DNA of 43,849 bases. Origin: a virus. The stretch lies in the IMG/VR virus record IMGVR_UViG_3300044799_000709, positions 1 to 43,849 of that record, one strand, 5' to 3'. Both the position numbers and the translations under genes were made by a program. Below the pieces are notes generated by a model. It saw only the letters and a list, made by a program, of their open reading frames with translations, was not told the origin of the DNA and made no database searches. Below are positions 16,079 to 24,165 of this stretch, piece by piece (the first letter of the stretch is position 1; each line of letters begins with the position of its first letter).

Positions 16079-16616
16079 ACCCAACCATTGCGGGCGATGC
16101 TATTGCCGCAAAACCTGCATCCACGACGCTATCCAGGGCTGCGATAGAAGCTGCTGTTGCAGCCGCTGCAAATCCCGCATCTATAACACCGTCCAATGCC
16201 GTGATTTCTGTCGTTGCTGCTTTTGCATCTATAAGAGTTTTCAAAGCGCCGAGGCCATCCGTCTCATTTGACAGGTCTGTCTGGATGCCATCAACCACTG
16301 TTTTATTGGCAGCGACTGCATCGCCGATGTCATCTATAGAGTGACCACAAACGGCATATTGTTTCACGACAGGACCGTTACTATCTGTGGTGTTTATTAT
16401 TATTACAGTCCAGATACCCTCGGCATTAGGAGTAAATGCCTTGTAGTATCTGCCCGTAGCGCCTATTTCGGTCATTGTCCCGCTTTTAGGGGCATCAAGC
16501 GCATGCGTCGCATCATAGACGCTCATTGTAATAGTCTTACCGGTAGCAAGACCAACCGCCTGGTAAACTACCTCAATTGCATCGTCCTTCAAATATTCAC
16601 CCTGTTTTGTCGCCAT
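16077..16616 (-). CDS. Appendage module protein with C-terminal helical repeats
   Basis: 179 residues. Residues 1-95 match the beta domain of 15513-15956. The C-terminal half has short Ala-rich repeats (ITALDGVIDAGFAAAATAAS; IAALDSVVDAGFAAIASPAM) typical of trimeric fibre or coiled-coil-like shafts. GAAAGGA precedes the ATG. The stop TAG abuts a CACGGG hairpin. Probably a tail-fibre or spike base component; inferred. Confidence 0.6.
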   Translation of the reverse strand: MATKQGEYLKDDAIEVVYQAVGLATGKTITMSVYDATHALDAPKSGTMTEIGATGRYYKAFTPNAEGIWTVIIINTTDSNGPVVKQYAVCGHSIDDIGDAVAANKTVVDGIQTDLSNETDGLGALKTLIDAKAATTEITALDGVIDAGFAAAATAASIAALDSVVDAGFAAIASPAMVG

Positions 16617-16628
16617 AAATATCCTTTC

Positions 16629-16652
16629 TACACGGGCTGGAAGCCCGTGTTA
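16629..16652. repeat. Intergenic hairpin TACACGGGCTGGAAGCCCGTGTTA
   Basis: Near-perfect arms CACGGGCT/AGCCCGTG. It lies between the stop of 16653-17006 and the ribosome-binding site of 16077-16616. This hairpin is one I associate with planctomycete intergenic regions. Confidence 0.65.
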
Positions 16653-17006
16653 CTAACCAACCATAGCCGGTTGAATATTAATATCGATTGCCGAGCCATC
16701 CCAGGCGATTAGTTCCCTGTCTAATGGAATATCGCCATCGCCGGGATTGCTTCCAATCTTTATAAAAAACTGCTGATAATAAATTCCTGCTGCAATTGCC
16801 GGCATATCCTCCGAATACCAGCATCCGGCATCACCGGCCCCGCCGCCCGCCCCCGAAACATCATAATCGGTGTATGACCTCCCACCGGTCCCCCACGTCT
16901 CGAATGTCAAATTACTGACTCTCAAAACCTGACCGGCGAGGTTACGGATTGTCGGATATAAAATATCGGTATTCGGATAATGAGATTTTCTGATTTTATC
17001 AGCCAT
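16653..17006 (-). CDS. Small appendage-module protein
   Basis: 117 residues, Gly/Tyr-rich, with a phage-head-fibre-like character (NLTFETWGTGGRSYTDYD; GIYYQQFFIKIG). It ends QPAMVG, very like the SPAMVG end of the neighbouring gene, and both stops sit against the same hairpin type. The ATG overlaps the stop of 17006-18175, with AAAGGT upstream, so it is translationally coupled to it. Confidence 0.6.
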   Translation of the reverse strand: MADKIRKSHYPNTDILYPTIRNLAGQVLRVSNLTFETWGTGGRSYTDYDVSGAGGGAGDAGCWYSEDMPAIAAGIYYQQFFIKIGSNPGDGDIPLDRELIAWDGSAIDINIQPAMVG

Positions 17007-18175
17007 TAGTTTACCTTTATCGCCTTAACCCGGTTCCCCGCATCCACGGTAGGCAGGCCGCCGTTTGTTCCTGCTGCCGATGAAGGTATTGCATTGGCAT
17101 CAAGAATATTCTCAAGTTTTGATACGGTTGTGGCCTTTCCATTTATCCATCCTAAATCTGCATGTGTATAAATAAAACCATCTTCAAAAAAGTAAAACTC
17201 GCCGCCTAGACTGTTTGGCGCAATAACTGGCAAACCGCCCGATGTCCCCGCCTGATAAGCTGGTAAATACTGTGTCTTAAGATCTACATAATATATTTGG
17301 TCAGCTATATCAAGAACCTGTTGATATGTTGCCAGTAAATTCCCGCTTGTATCGACAACCTTAATCCATCCCTCTGCCGTCGGTGCAGCAACATCAGTCC
17401 CATTCCACTTGCCGACATCTACGGTCTCACCATCGAGTGTTGCCTTGACATCGTTGCCTGAAAAATTCAGGCCGTCCGTCTTTGCCTTGATTGCATTTGC
17501 CGCTGTCCAAATGGCATTAGCATCTCCTGTTCCGCCTTCATAAATAATTTTCAAAATAGCTGCCGCCGTTTCGACAAATTCATTCGCCTGAACCCATGTC
17601 GGCAGTCCCGCCCCGTTAGAATCGACAACCTTAATCAGGCCTCCCGCTGTCGGTGCAGCAACAACAACTCCGCCCCATTTGATGACATTCACATCGGCCA
17701 CGACTGCCAATCCCCCGCCAGAATTGACTTTAAGGGGGTTTGCAGGCGTTCCAGAGCGAACTAATTTGGCATTGCCATAATCAGTATTGTTTACTATTGC
17801 ATAAGAATCGCCTGTCTGTCTTATCTCTGTCGTTCCCGACCAGTTTAATTCAATACCGCCTGCGAGGGCATCGGTATTTGTCGCCGTTGCCTTTGTTCCG
17901 TTATATACAGGTATTTCATAAAGACCTGCCGTTGAACTGGGGAATGTGGCATAATAGCATCTTCCAACAATCGATTCGGTCAAGTCTATCGCCGAGTTTG
18001 CCCAGGTTGGCGAGGCAATGAAGGTTGAAGTCGGAGTATTCCAATAATAGAGCGTTGATGTCTGAATTATCTGACAGTATCTGTGCTGATTATTGGCATC
18101 GTAAAATCTAATTTCATTGGCAGCAAAACAAAAGGTTGAAAAGAATAAAATTAAAAAGATAATTACTTTCTTCAT
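17006..18175 (-). CDS. Secreted or spike-like protein with signal peptide and Ala/Asn-rich repeats
   Basis: 389 residues. The N-terminus MKKVIIFLILFFSTFCFA is a clear Sec signal peptide with cleavage expected after FCFA. The mature part resembles the neighbouring appendage proteins: an N-terminal beta domain (IRFYDANNQHRYCQIIQTSTLYYWN) and repeats such as VVAAPTAGGLIKVVDSNGAGLPTW and DVAAPTAEGWIKVVDTSGNLLATY about 100 residues apart. AAAGGG lies upstream of the ATG. A signal peptide on a putative virion protein is unusual. Confidence 0.7.
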   Translation of the reverse strand: MKKVIIFLILFFSTFCFAANEIRFYDANNQHRYCQIIQTSTLYYWNTPTSTFIASPTWANSAIDLTESIVGRCYYATFPSSTAGLYEIPVYNGTKATATNTDALAGGIELNWSGTTEIRQTGDSYAIVNNTDYGNAKLVRSGTPANPLKVNSGGGLAVVADVNVIKWGGVVVAAPTAGGLIKVVDSNGAGLPTWVQANEFVETAAAILKIIYEGGTGDANAIWTAANAIKAKTDGLNFSGNDVKATLDGETVDVGKWNGTDVAAPTAEGWIKVVDTSGNLLATYQQVLDIADQIYYVDLKTQYLPAYQAGTSGGLPVIAPNSLGGEFYFFEDGFIYTHADLGWINGKATTVSKLENILDANAIPSSAAGTNGGLPTVDAGNRVKAIKVN

Positions 18176-18188
18176 CGGTTAATACCCT

Positions 18189-19676
18189 TTAGTATTCATA
18201 ACCTACCACATTTATTGTTGCCGTGGCGGGAAGAATAGAACCATTCGTATTTGTTATTTGAAAGGCCGTTCCAGATGTCAGAATCGTGTAAGCAGTTGCT
18301 GATACCGGAAAGACAATCGCAAACATTGTATTGGTTGTTAGCGAACTTAACGGCGCTCCCGATTTCCAGCCTGTAAACGCATAAGAAGAAGTTCCGCTTG
18401 AGGCGAGCGAGGCCGTTGGCGCACGAACAGTGACCATTGTTACTATTGCCGATTTGCCATTTGGAGTATAAAGTGTTGTCGGCCCTTTCCCAGCCATCAT
18501 ATTCACATCAGGAACAGTTGCAAGAATTTTTATCAAAGCCGGTGTAGTAATGCCATTTATCGAGGTCGCTAAAGCTACACCCAAAGTCGGAGTAATTAAA
18601 GTCGGGGAAGTTGCCAAAACAATATCACCTGTCCCCGTTGCTCCCGTATCCGAAGTTGTAATATTTCCCCTGCTAATCGCTGCCGTCTGTTCGTAAAAAT
18701 CACTTGTCGAGCCAGAGGAGGCCAAATCATTATTGAAAATTCTTATGTCTGTCCCTGCATAATTCCATATCCCGTATGCCTGGGTATTATCACTTGTGGC
18801 ATTACGAACCACATTGCCAAAAATAAAGTTATTCGTTCCTGAATAACTTTTTATTCCTGCATAGGTATTATCAGTTTGCCTTCCGCAATTTCGGACAAAA
18901 TTATTTGATACAATACATCGAGAAGATGATACTAAACGTATTCCTTCTTTATAACACTCTGTAACAATATTATTTGACCAAATGCTATCATAACAACCGG
19001 AAATATTCAATCCGTAATCCCGATTTGTGCTGGTAATGATATTACCAATTATAGTCAAATACGATGCAGAATCCGCCGTATTTATTCCATCAACTGTATC
19101 GGTTATAATATTATTTTTAATGACACAATAGGTCGTTCCTGAACCGGTGGGGACTATGGCCTCGCAACTTGACTTATTTATATGACCTAAATGCTCAATC
19201 CAGCAATTTTCAACTATACTGTGACTTGTATTATGTAGATATATGCCCTTTTGATTACCCGTGCAGGTATTCATACCATTATTGCCATCAAGCAATAGAT
19301 TTGCGATTCGCACTTTGGTTATGCCGTTGCAGTCAATCATATTGAGAGCGCCGAGTGTTCCAGTTGCAATCTGAATCTTTGTTCCATAACCACTCCCGAT
19401 AATCGTAATATTTGATGTGGGCAATATACTGCCATCGATTGTGTAAAGACCTTCGGAGAGATAAACCGTGCCTCCACTGCCAGCCGCAATGATTGCAATA
19501 TTGATTTTATCCTCATCCGAAGAACCACTGCAAATATAGGGAGTGTTTTTGTTCGCCGAATTAGATGCAGCAATGATAATCGTAGCAGGCATGCTTTGCC
19601 TGATATTAAACTTCTGCCCCTGAACCGAAGTAGCCAGACAAACCAGAATCAAAATCACCGTCAAACTCTTTTTCAT
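18189..19676 (-). CDS. Right-handed beta-helix (pectate-lyase/NosD-like) spike protein with signal peptide
   Basis: 495 residues from the ATG at 19676, chosen because TTGAGGG precedes it; a longer frame exists to 19709. Residues 1-20 are a signal peptide (MKKSLTVILILVCLATSVQG). Residues about 45-330 show repeated short strands and Asn turns (GIYLHNTSHSIVENCWIEHL, IIGNIITSTNRDYGLNISGC) typical of a parallel beta-helix as in polysaccharide-degrading spikes. A segment GDIVLATSPTLITPTLG (about 365) matches a common tail-fibre repeat. The last 100 residues are a separate beta domain. Likely binds or degrades surface glycan; export is predicted by the signal. Confidence 0.8.
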   Translation of the reverse strand: MKKSLTVILILVCLATSVQGQKFNIRQSMPATIIIAASNSANKNTPYICSGSSDEDKINIAIIAAGSGGTVYLSEGLYTIDGSILPTSNITIIGSGYGTKIQIATGTLGALNMIDCNGITKVRIANLLLDGNNGMNTCTGNQKGIYLHNTSHSIVENCWIEHLGHINKSSCEAIVPTGSGTTYCVIKNNIITDTVDGINTADSASYLTIIGNIITSTNRDYGLNISGCYDSIWSNNIVTECYKEGIRLVSSSRCIVSNNFVRNCGRQTDNTYAGIKSYSGTNNFIFGNVVRNATSDNTQAYGIWNYAGTDIRIFNNDLASSGSTSDFYEQTAAISRGNITTSDTGATGTGDIVLATSPTLITPTLGVALATSINGITTPALIKILATVPDVNMMAGKGPTTLYTPNGKSAIVTMVTVRAPTASLASSGTSSYAFTGWKSGAPLSSLTTNTMFAIVFPVSATAYTILTSGTAFQITNTNGSILPATATINVVGYEY

Positions 19677-20518
19677 AATGAAACCCTCAAGAGAATTCTT
19701 ACGACCCACGAATTACTGCCTACGGGGTCATTTACGACTTCGATTGCATTTACTGTAATAGGTGTTTTGGTTTCTTCTGTTAAACTTTCTGTGCCAGTCG
19801 CAAGGAATGTTATTTCTTCCTGCGAGAGTGCCTTATTAAAAATCCTTACATCGTCTAATGCGCCCTTAAAGGCGTCAAAAATGGGAAAGTGATAATTCAT
19901 AGAGCCGATATGAATATGTGAATCCGAATTATAGAGTGAAAAATCACAACCCGTTGTATTACCGTTGAAAGTTGCATCGAGGTCTTGAAGAACGCCATCA
20001 AAATATATCTTCTTACCACCGATACCGTTTATTGTGCTGTCGGCCACACAGACAACGTGATGCCAGTCGGATGCACCGGCGGCAAGAACGGCGTTCGCAG
20101 TCTTTGCAGGTCTGCTCCACTTTCCCTTTACTCCATACCAGAAATTGAGTTTTCCGCTGGATTCAAGTCCGACTCCCATCGAACAATTTGGAAAGATATC
20201 ATCAAGACCGATAATATCGTTGTATCCGTTATCGAATCCATCCGGCGGATGTCCGTCAAAGGGTTTAATCCAGATAGAAATACTAAAACTTCCCTGAAAC
20301 GTGCTTTTCAGAGAGATATTGGTATCTATGTAATCGCCTGTATGATATGCCCCATCGAAATGCAGTGCGCCGTTTACTTTACCGGTTGTTGCTATGGCAT
20401 TAGTATTCTTGAGAGATGTGCCATTAACCGCACCGATAGACTCAACTACGATCTTATTTGCAGCGTTATCGTTGAGTTTCCACCAGGCAACACAATTAGA
20501 TGTTAGATCTATTCGAAT
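19673..20518 (-). CDS. LamG/concanavalin-like protein with no canonical start codon
   Basis: The first ATG in this frame (20179) begins in the middle of the domain. Upstream, the frame stays open to 20533 and encodes the missing N-terminal half: VAWWKLNDNAANKIVV, GALHFDGAYHTGDYID and FSISIWIKPF, then DWHHVVCV, KIYFDGVLQ and GALDDVRIFNKALSQEEI downstream. That is a whole LamG-type jelly roll. No ATG, GTG or TTG lies upstream of the domain; the best candidate is ATT at 20518, eight bases after AAGGA. A short ORF from ATG 20555 (MKKGLMVIKE) ends at this point, so re-initiation or a +1 shift at GAATAA are alternatives. Overlaps 18189-19676 by four bases. Confidence 0.65.
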   Translation of the reverse strand: MRIDLTSNCVAWWKLNDNAANKIVVESIGAVNGTSLKNTNAIATTGKVNGALHFDGAYHTGDYIDTNISLKSTFQGSFSISIWIKPFDGHPPDGFDNGYNDIIGLDDIFPNCSMGVGLESSGKLNFWYGVKGKWSRPAKTANAVLAAGASDWHHVVCVADSTINGIGGKKIYFDGVLQDLDATFNGNTTGCDFSLYNSDSHIHIGSMNYHFPIFDAFKGALDDVRIFNKALSQEEITFLATGTESLTEETKTPITVNAIEVVNDPVGSNSWVVRILLRVSL

Positions 20519-20622
20519 TTTTTTATTCCTTAATCACCATCAAACCCTTTTTCATATCAAACCTCATTTTTTTTAGCCGCAGAAAAATAATCCAAAATCG
20601 GAAATCCAAAATCTAAAATCCT

Positions 20623-20874
20623 TTATATCTTCATCCCTTTTTCAATCTCCATCTTTTTGATTAGGAAATCCCTTCTCCCTCTCATAAAATCCAAGAAGCC
20701 CTGGCCGATGATATAAATCGCCGTAACCGCAGAGACGGCCATAATGGCATTGTAGCTGTCCTTGATTTGCATCATCGAGAGGATATACGCTATTATTGCG
20801 TTCGACTTCTTCTTGTCGAGAAGCTGGCCATACCACTTCGTCCCGCCGTTTGATTCCTTGATTTCGTCTGCCAT
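20623..20874 (-). CDS. Small membrane protein, holin-like
   Basis: 83 residues with two hydrophobic stretches (NAIIAYILSMMQ and YNAIMAVSAVTAIYIIGQGFLDF) and a charged, basic C-terminus (RGRRDFLIKKMEIEKGMKI), the layout of a small phage holin. AAAGGAG precedes the ATG, directly beside palindromic element copy 2. It follows the other holin-like gene. No endolysin was recognised nearby, so the lysis role is an inference. Confidence 0.5.
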   Translation of the reverse strand: MADEIKESNGGTKWYGQLLDKKKSNAIIAYILSMMQIKDSYNAIMAVSAVTAIYIIGQGFLDFMRGRRDFLIKKMEIEKGMKI

Positions 20875-20885
20875 TTTTTATCTCC

Positions 20886-20923
20886 TTTACCCCGTGAGAT
20901 ATGAAATTATCTCATGGGGTGAA
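20886..20923. repeat. Palindromic element copy 2
   Basis: TTTACCCCGTGAGATA with TATCTCATGGGGTGAA and a shorter loop than the other copies. Read on the minus strand in another frame it supplies the last residues FTP and the TGA stop of 20912-21307. Confidence 0.88.
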
Positions 20924-21307
20924 TTTGTCATTTCTAACTTTATTATTTTCTGTTTTTTGCATTTCTCCAATTGCCTTTTCAAATTTAGATTGTGAGTAAA
21001 GATTGAGCATAAAAAATATGAAGGCAACGATAAGAGCCGCTATTACAGGCGCTGTTATTTTTTCAAAAAATCCCTTTACCTCACTTTTACATTCCTTAAT
21101 TCGCTTTACATCTTTTTTCAGGTCCCCGACATCTGTCTTTATTCCCTGGTTGCCGTTGCCGTATAAATCATTTTTAACATCATTGATAGGACAATTCTTT
21201 TGATGCTCCTCTATAACAGTGGGCATGCATTCCTTGACAGCTAATTTCACCGCCTGGCCTATAAAATAAAGCAGGTCAACCTCGACCATTTTTTTATTTC
21301 CGCTCAT
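20912..21307 (-). CDS. Membrane-anchored coiled-coil protein, XhlA/holin-accessory-like
   Basis: 131 residues from ATG 21307. A longer frame to 21427 only translates hairpin repeats and is rejected. A helical region (NDLYGNGNQGIKTDVGDLKKDVKRIKECKSEVKG) is followed by one transmembrane segment (ITAPVIAALIVAFIFFMLNLY, about residues 85-105), the design of haemolysin XhlA-type holin partners. The C-terminal residues FTP and stop come from palindromic element copy 2. Confidence 0.55.
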   Translation of the reverse strand: MSGNKKMVEVDLLYFIGQAVKLAVKECMPTVIEEHQKNCPINDVKNDLYGNGNQGIKTDVGDLKKDVKRIKECKSEVKGFFEKITAPVIAALIVAFIFFMLNLYSQSKFEKAIGEMQKTENNKVRNDKFTP

Positions 21308-21312
21308 ATTCG

Positions 21313-21366
21313 TAACACGGCCATCTTGACCGTGTCCCTTTCTACACGGGCTTCCAGCCCGTGTCA
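21313..21366. repeat. Paired hairpins CACGGTC/GACCGTG-like and CACGGGCTTCCAGCCCGTG
   Basis: Two hairpins stand side by side separated by CCCTTTC. The second one, read on the minus strand, contributes the TGA stop of 21364-21729 (codons GTG TGA). Pairs of the same design are at 23689, 31915 and 35715. Confidence 0.7.
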
Positions 21367-21729
21367 CACCGGCAGTTTCTTCTTCCCGAATTCCGACCTC
21401 TTTGAAACAGGTGTATCTTTTCTGCACTGCAGGATTGCCGAGTCATATTCGACAGCCGGGCCATTAACGACTATCCAGTCTGTCTCATCGATTGTGAATT
21501 TATCGTTTAACTGCGGGTCAGGGATAGTTAATAATGATATCTCAATCCTGCGATGCTCCAGCTTTATCTCATTGCCGTTATCCTGCTCAAATTCGGTATC
21601 TATCGGGCCTGCCAATATTTTGACTTCTGATGCCTCACCATCGACAGGTGTATAAATAGCATCGATGCCCTCAATATCGAGCAACTGCCCGAATGCAGAC
21701 CTCATAACCTCATCGAATCCGACGCCCAT
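21364..21729 (-). CDS. Head-tail joining protein
   Basis: 121 residues, directly after the major capsid gene. The first half (FDEVMRSAFGQLLDIEGIDAIYTPVDGEASEVKILAGP) and the strand pattern RIEISLLTIPDP...KFTIDETDWIVVN match by eye the small beta-barrel head-tail joining family (lambda FII-like). AAAGGAACG precedes the ATG. Joins the filled head to the tail in virion assembly. Confidence 0.7.
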   Translation of the reverse strand: MGVGFDEVMRSAFGQLLDIEGIDAIYTPVDGEASEVKILAGPIDTEFEQDNGNEIKLEHRRIEISLLTIPDPQLNDKFTIDETDWIVVNGPAVEYDSAILQCRKDTPVSKRSEFGKKKLPV

Positions 21730-21737
21730 ATTTCGTT

Positions 21738-21839
21738 CCTTTATCGCAAGTCGTATATCGTATGTAGTATGTCGTTTTTTCGATTGCCGATTTACGCATT
21801 ACGCATTACGACATACGACTGCCGCATTACGCATTTTTA
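21738..21839. repeat. Heptamer array, TCGTATG and CGCATTA types
   Basis: TCGTATA/TCGTATG units and CGCATTA/CGACATA units fill the gap next to the capsid stop codon. This is one of the longest arrays. Confidence 0.78.
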
Positions 21840-22790
21840 CTACGCATCAACCTTCAATAGATGTCCGAAATACGGGTCGAATAATTTTTCCTGGCAGAAC
21901 TGGTTGCAGCGAATAATATCGCTCTTTGTCTGCTCTTCGCGGTAGCTTTCGACGGGTGTCAGTTCCCCGCTTATCGGGTCCCACAGAAGTATCCTGCCGA
22001 GCCCCGGGTTTGCCTTCGTGGCGCCAACTTGTCTCTTGAAAATCAGGGCATAATCATCGCTGAATATGTCGCCGGATGCAAAAACCTGTCCTTCCTTGGC
22101 TGAATCATAGACGGATTTGCCGACAAACAAATTTCTAAGATTCAAAATCGCGGCTAAGTTGGCCATCAGCAAGTCATAAGTCAGGACTGTAACTCCCGGG
22201 AATCTCGCCAATATTCCCGTATTTGCCAGGATATTATTCAGTGTCACCGGCCCAATCAGCATCGAATCGGCGACGGCACCCGTATTCCTGCGAACCTTTT
22301 CGACCGCGGCATTGACATGACCCATAACACCGCTCGCTATATTATCCCAAGGTGCAGCGGATACATCCGTATAAAGGTCGGGGCCTGAAAAAGTCGTTGC
22401 ATTGAACAGGGCCGTTGCCGCCCTTATCTCCTGCTCGACCTTTATTTTTCTAACTATGGATTGTGTTGCCTCCATATCGGCGTCGAAGTCATTGATGTAG
22501 TTTTCCCGGTCAGTATCTGTAACCTGCTCTTCGAGTCCGTAATCCTGGCAACTATAATCGAGGTCTGCCGCAATAAGGCTAACCCTGTTGAATACGGCTC
22601 CGTTGGCATGCTTCGCATCGGCACGTTTTATGTTTGTCCTTTTGATAACCGAAATTGTGGCCGCCTTTTTCTGGACCGTCATCACGGGCAGCACCTGTTC
22701 GGCAACGAATCCCTCGGCTGCATTATCGAACTCGTGGAAAGCAACCCCGAGGTCCTCGCGAGGCACGGCATAAGTACTTTGCTGTATCAT
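21840..22790 (-). CDS. Major capsid protein (HK97 fold, lambda gpE-like)
   Basis: 316 residues. The sequence has features of the E-type family: an N-terminal arm, AEQVLPVMTVQKKAATISVIKR, a helix-rich spine (MEATQSIVRKIKVEQEIRAATALF), MLIGPVTLNNILANTGILARF and the C-terminal strand LGRILLWDPISGELTPVESYREE. No scaffold domain is fused, fitting a separate scaffold nested in the protease gene. AAGGAG is at proper spacing. A terminator-like hairpin lies upstream, so the level of capsid mRNA may be set separately. Confidence 0.88.
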   Translation of the reverse strand: MIQQSTYAVPREDLGVAFHEFDNAAEGFVAEQVLPVMTVQKKAATISVIKRTNIKRADAKHANGAVFNRVSLIAADLDYSCQDYGLEEQVTDTDRENYINDFDADMEATQSIVRKIKVEQEIRAATALFNATTFSGPDLYTDVSAAPWDNIASGVMGHVNAAVEKVRRNTGAVADSMLIGPVTLNNILANTGILARFPGVTVLTYDLLMANLAAILNLRNLFVGKSVYDSAKEGQVFASGDIFSDDYALIFKRQVGATKANPGLGRILLWDPISGELTPVESYREEQTKSDIIRCNQFCQEKLFDPYFGHLLKVDA

Positions 22791-22825
22791 TTTCTATCTC
22801 CTTAAAAGATTTTTAACTGGTTTAC

Positions 22826-22858
22826 CCCCGACGCTTTGTGGCTTAGCCACAGTGGGGA
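22826..22858. repeat. Palindrome CCCC...TGTGGCTTAGCCACA...GGGG
   Basis: Outer CCCCGACGCTT and AGTGGGG match the copy at 15968, whereas the inner stem is completely different yet still self-complementary. Confidence 0.6.
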
Positions 22859-22905
22859 CAAAAAAAAACACGGCCGGCAGGGGTGCGGCCCCGCACGGCC
22901 GTGTT
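22858..22905 (-). terminator. Intrinsic terminator between decoration and capsid genes
   Basis: On the minus strand AACACGGCC and GGCCGTGTT form the stem, followed by an uninterrupted run of T's. It is downstream of 22941-23645 and upstream of the capsid gene. A similar hairpin with similar flanks is at 26814. Confidence 0.65.
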
Positions 22906-22940
22906 CTTAAAACAAACTTATTCACTTTTCAGATTTTCCC

Positions 22941-23645
22941 TTATGCAATCGGTATGCACAGAATAAATACCTCACCGGTCCCGGTATTTGCCGGGACAAG
23001 TGAGAGCGAGCCGCCGAGTGCGATGGTGTTGTAGGCATCATCGATTGTTCCCGCATGCACAACTACCTTATCGACGGCGCAAATCATCGCATCGGTGATA
23101 TCATTTGTGCCATCCGTGAGTTTTATCGTGCCATTCGCATGAGCCGCCGAACAAATCAGCCAGGCCCCGATAATCAATATCTTCCGCGGGCAATCGGCGG
23201 TAAAGACCGCGACAGTCGAGCCTGCAACCTGCTCGCGAATCAATAGTGGCACCCCGAGAATTGCATCCGCCAGTGTTCCTATTACAGCGGCAAGGTCTGT
23301 TCCGGTTATCACCTCCACAATATCATGCGCTGCAGTTGCCGCCTCTAAGGCAATACCCTGAACCTGGCCGAGAACCACATCATCTATTTCACCATCGGCA
23401 GCCCCGTAAACTTGCGCCCCTGCGCTAAATGCCCCTGCCACCCTCATTTTTCGGGTGCCGGATGCAGTTCTCAAACGGACCGTCACCTGCTCGCCGTTCG
23501 CAACCGCTATCTCCGTTGTTCCTATCCAGTCCTCAGCAACACCGGAATAAATTACCGTTCCTGCGCTTAATTTTACCCGGCAAAAGGCATTCAACGCCTC
23601 GCCGGCAACGAACGCCTTTGAATTTCCTTCTGAATACTGACTCAT
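22941..23645 (-). CDS. Capsid decoration / DUF2190-like protein
   Basis: 234 residues. The N-terminal 110 residues (SEGNSKAFVAGEALNAFCRVKLSAGTV...GVAEDWIGTTEIAVANGEQVTVRLR) match the small beta-barrel family DUF2190, usually found between protease and capsid genes and acting as a head decoration or stabilising protein. The C-terminal half is a second, beta-rich domain of unknown role. AAGGAG precedes the ATG. Confidence 0.7.
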   Translation of the reverse strand: MSQYSEGNSKAFVAGEALNAFCRVKLSAGTVIYSGVAEDWIGTTEIAVANGEQVTVRLRTASGTRKMRVAGAFSAGAQVYGAADGEIDDVVLGQVQGIALEAATAAHDIVEVITGTDLAAVIGTLADAILGVPLLIREQVAGSTVAVFTADCPRKILIIGAWLICSAAHANGTIKLTDGTNDITDAMICAVDKVVVHAGTIDDAYNTIALGGSLSLVPANTGTGEVFILCIPIA

Positions 23646-23665
23646 TTTTTATCTCCTTAATTAAT

Positions 23666-23688
23666 ATTCGTATATCGTATTTCGTAAG
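23666..23688. repeat. Short heptamer array, TCGTATA/TCGTATT type
   Basis: Three degenerate units next to a hairpin pair. Confidence 0.5.
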
Positions 23689-23737
23689 TAACACGGCCAT
23701 CCTGGCCGTGACTACACGGGCTGGAAGCCCGTGTTAC
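23689..23737. repeat. Paired hairpins at the protease stop codon
   Basis: AACACGGCCATCCTGGCCGTG and TACACGGGCTGGAAGCCCGTG stand in tandem. The TAA stop of the protease gene (23734-23736) is inside the second hairpin. Confidence 0.7.
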
Positions 23738-24165
23738 TGTTTTCCTTTTTTCCCCCCTTTTGTCTTGCATTTTTCGATATGCTGGTTATAGACCTCCGGG
23801 AGTTCGCGGGCGATCTGTTTCATCGCCTCCGACATCTTGATTTTCTTTTCCTCGGCACGGGCCTTTGCCAGTTCCATAAAATCGGCATCACCGTCGGCAG
23901 CCTCATTGTGTTCGACAGGCGGCGCCCCGCCGGCCGGCTTTTTGGCTCCGTTTTTCAACCTGCCCTTCAAAACCTCGCAGTATTCGGCCTTTGCCTGCTC
24001 GATTGTATTTCCTTTTTCTAATTGCTCGAGCACGAAGGCAGGGTCATCGCCGAATGCCTCTTTGAATTCACTGATATTCACTTTTTCAATCTTTGCATCC
24101 GCAACTACTGCGGTCTGACCGGTATTATCTGCCTCCGATTTTTGCTCATTTTTTTCGTCCAACAT
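23734..24165 (-). CDS. Nested in-frame scaffold protein (Nu3-like internal start)
   Basis: Within the protease gene, codon MLDEKNEQ at 24165 is preceded by AAAGGAGATACT, a strong ribosome-binding site at correct spacing. The product (143 residues, same frame) is just the acidic-helical scaffold domain. This is the arrangement of lambda C/Nu3, where the scaffold is made from an internal start and removed by the protease. Confidence 0.72.
   Translation of the reverse strand: MLDEKNEQKSEADNTGQTAVVADAKIEKVNISEFKEAFGDDPAFVLEQLEKGNTIEQAKAEYCEVLKGRLKNGAKKPAGGAPPVEHNEAADGDADFMELAKARAEEKKIKMSEAMKQIARELPEVYNQHIEKCKTKGGKKGKQ

Noticed and set aside
21308-21427. N-terminal extension of gene 20912 (GVTRAGSPCRKGHGQDGRVT)
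   Set aside because: This is the translation of intergenic hairpins; similar peptides arise in shadow frames at every copy of that hairpin.
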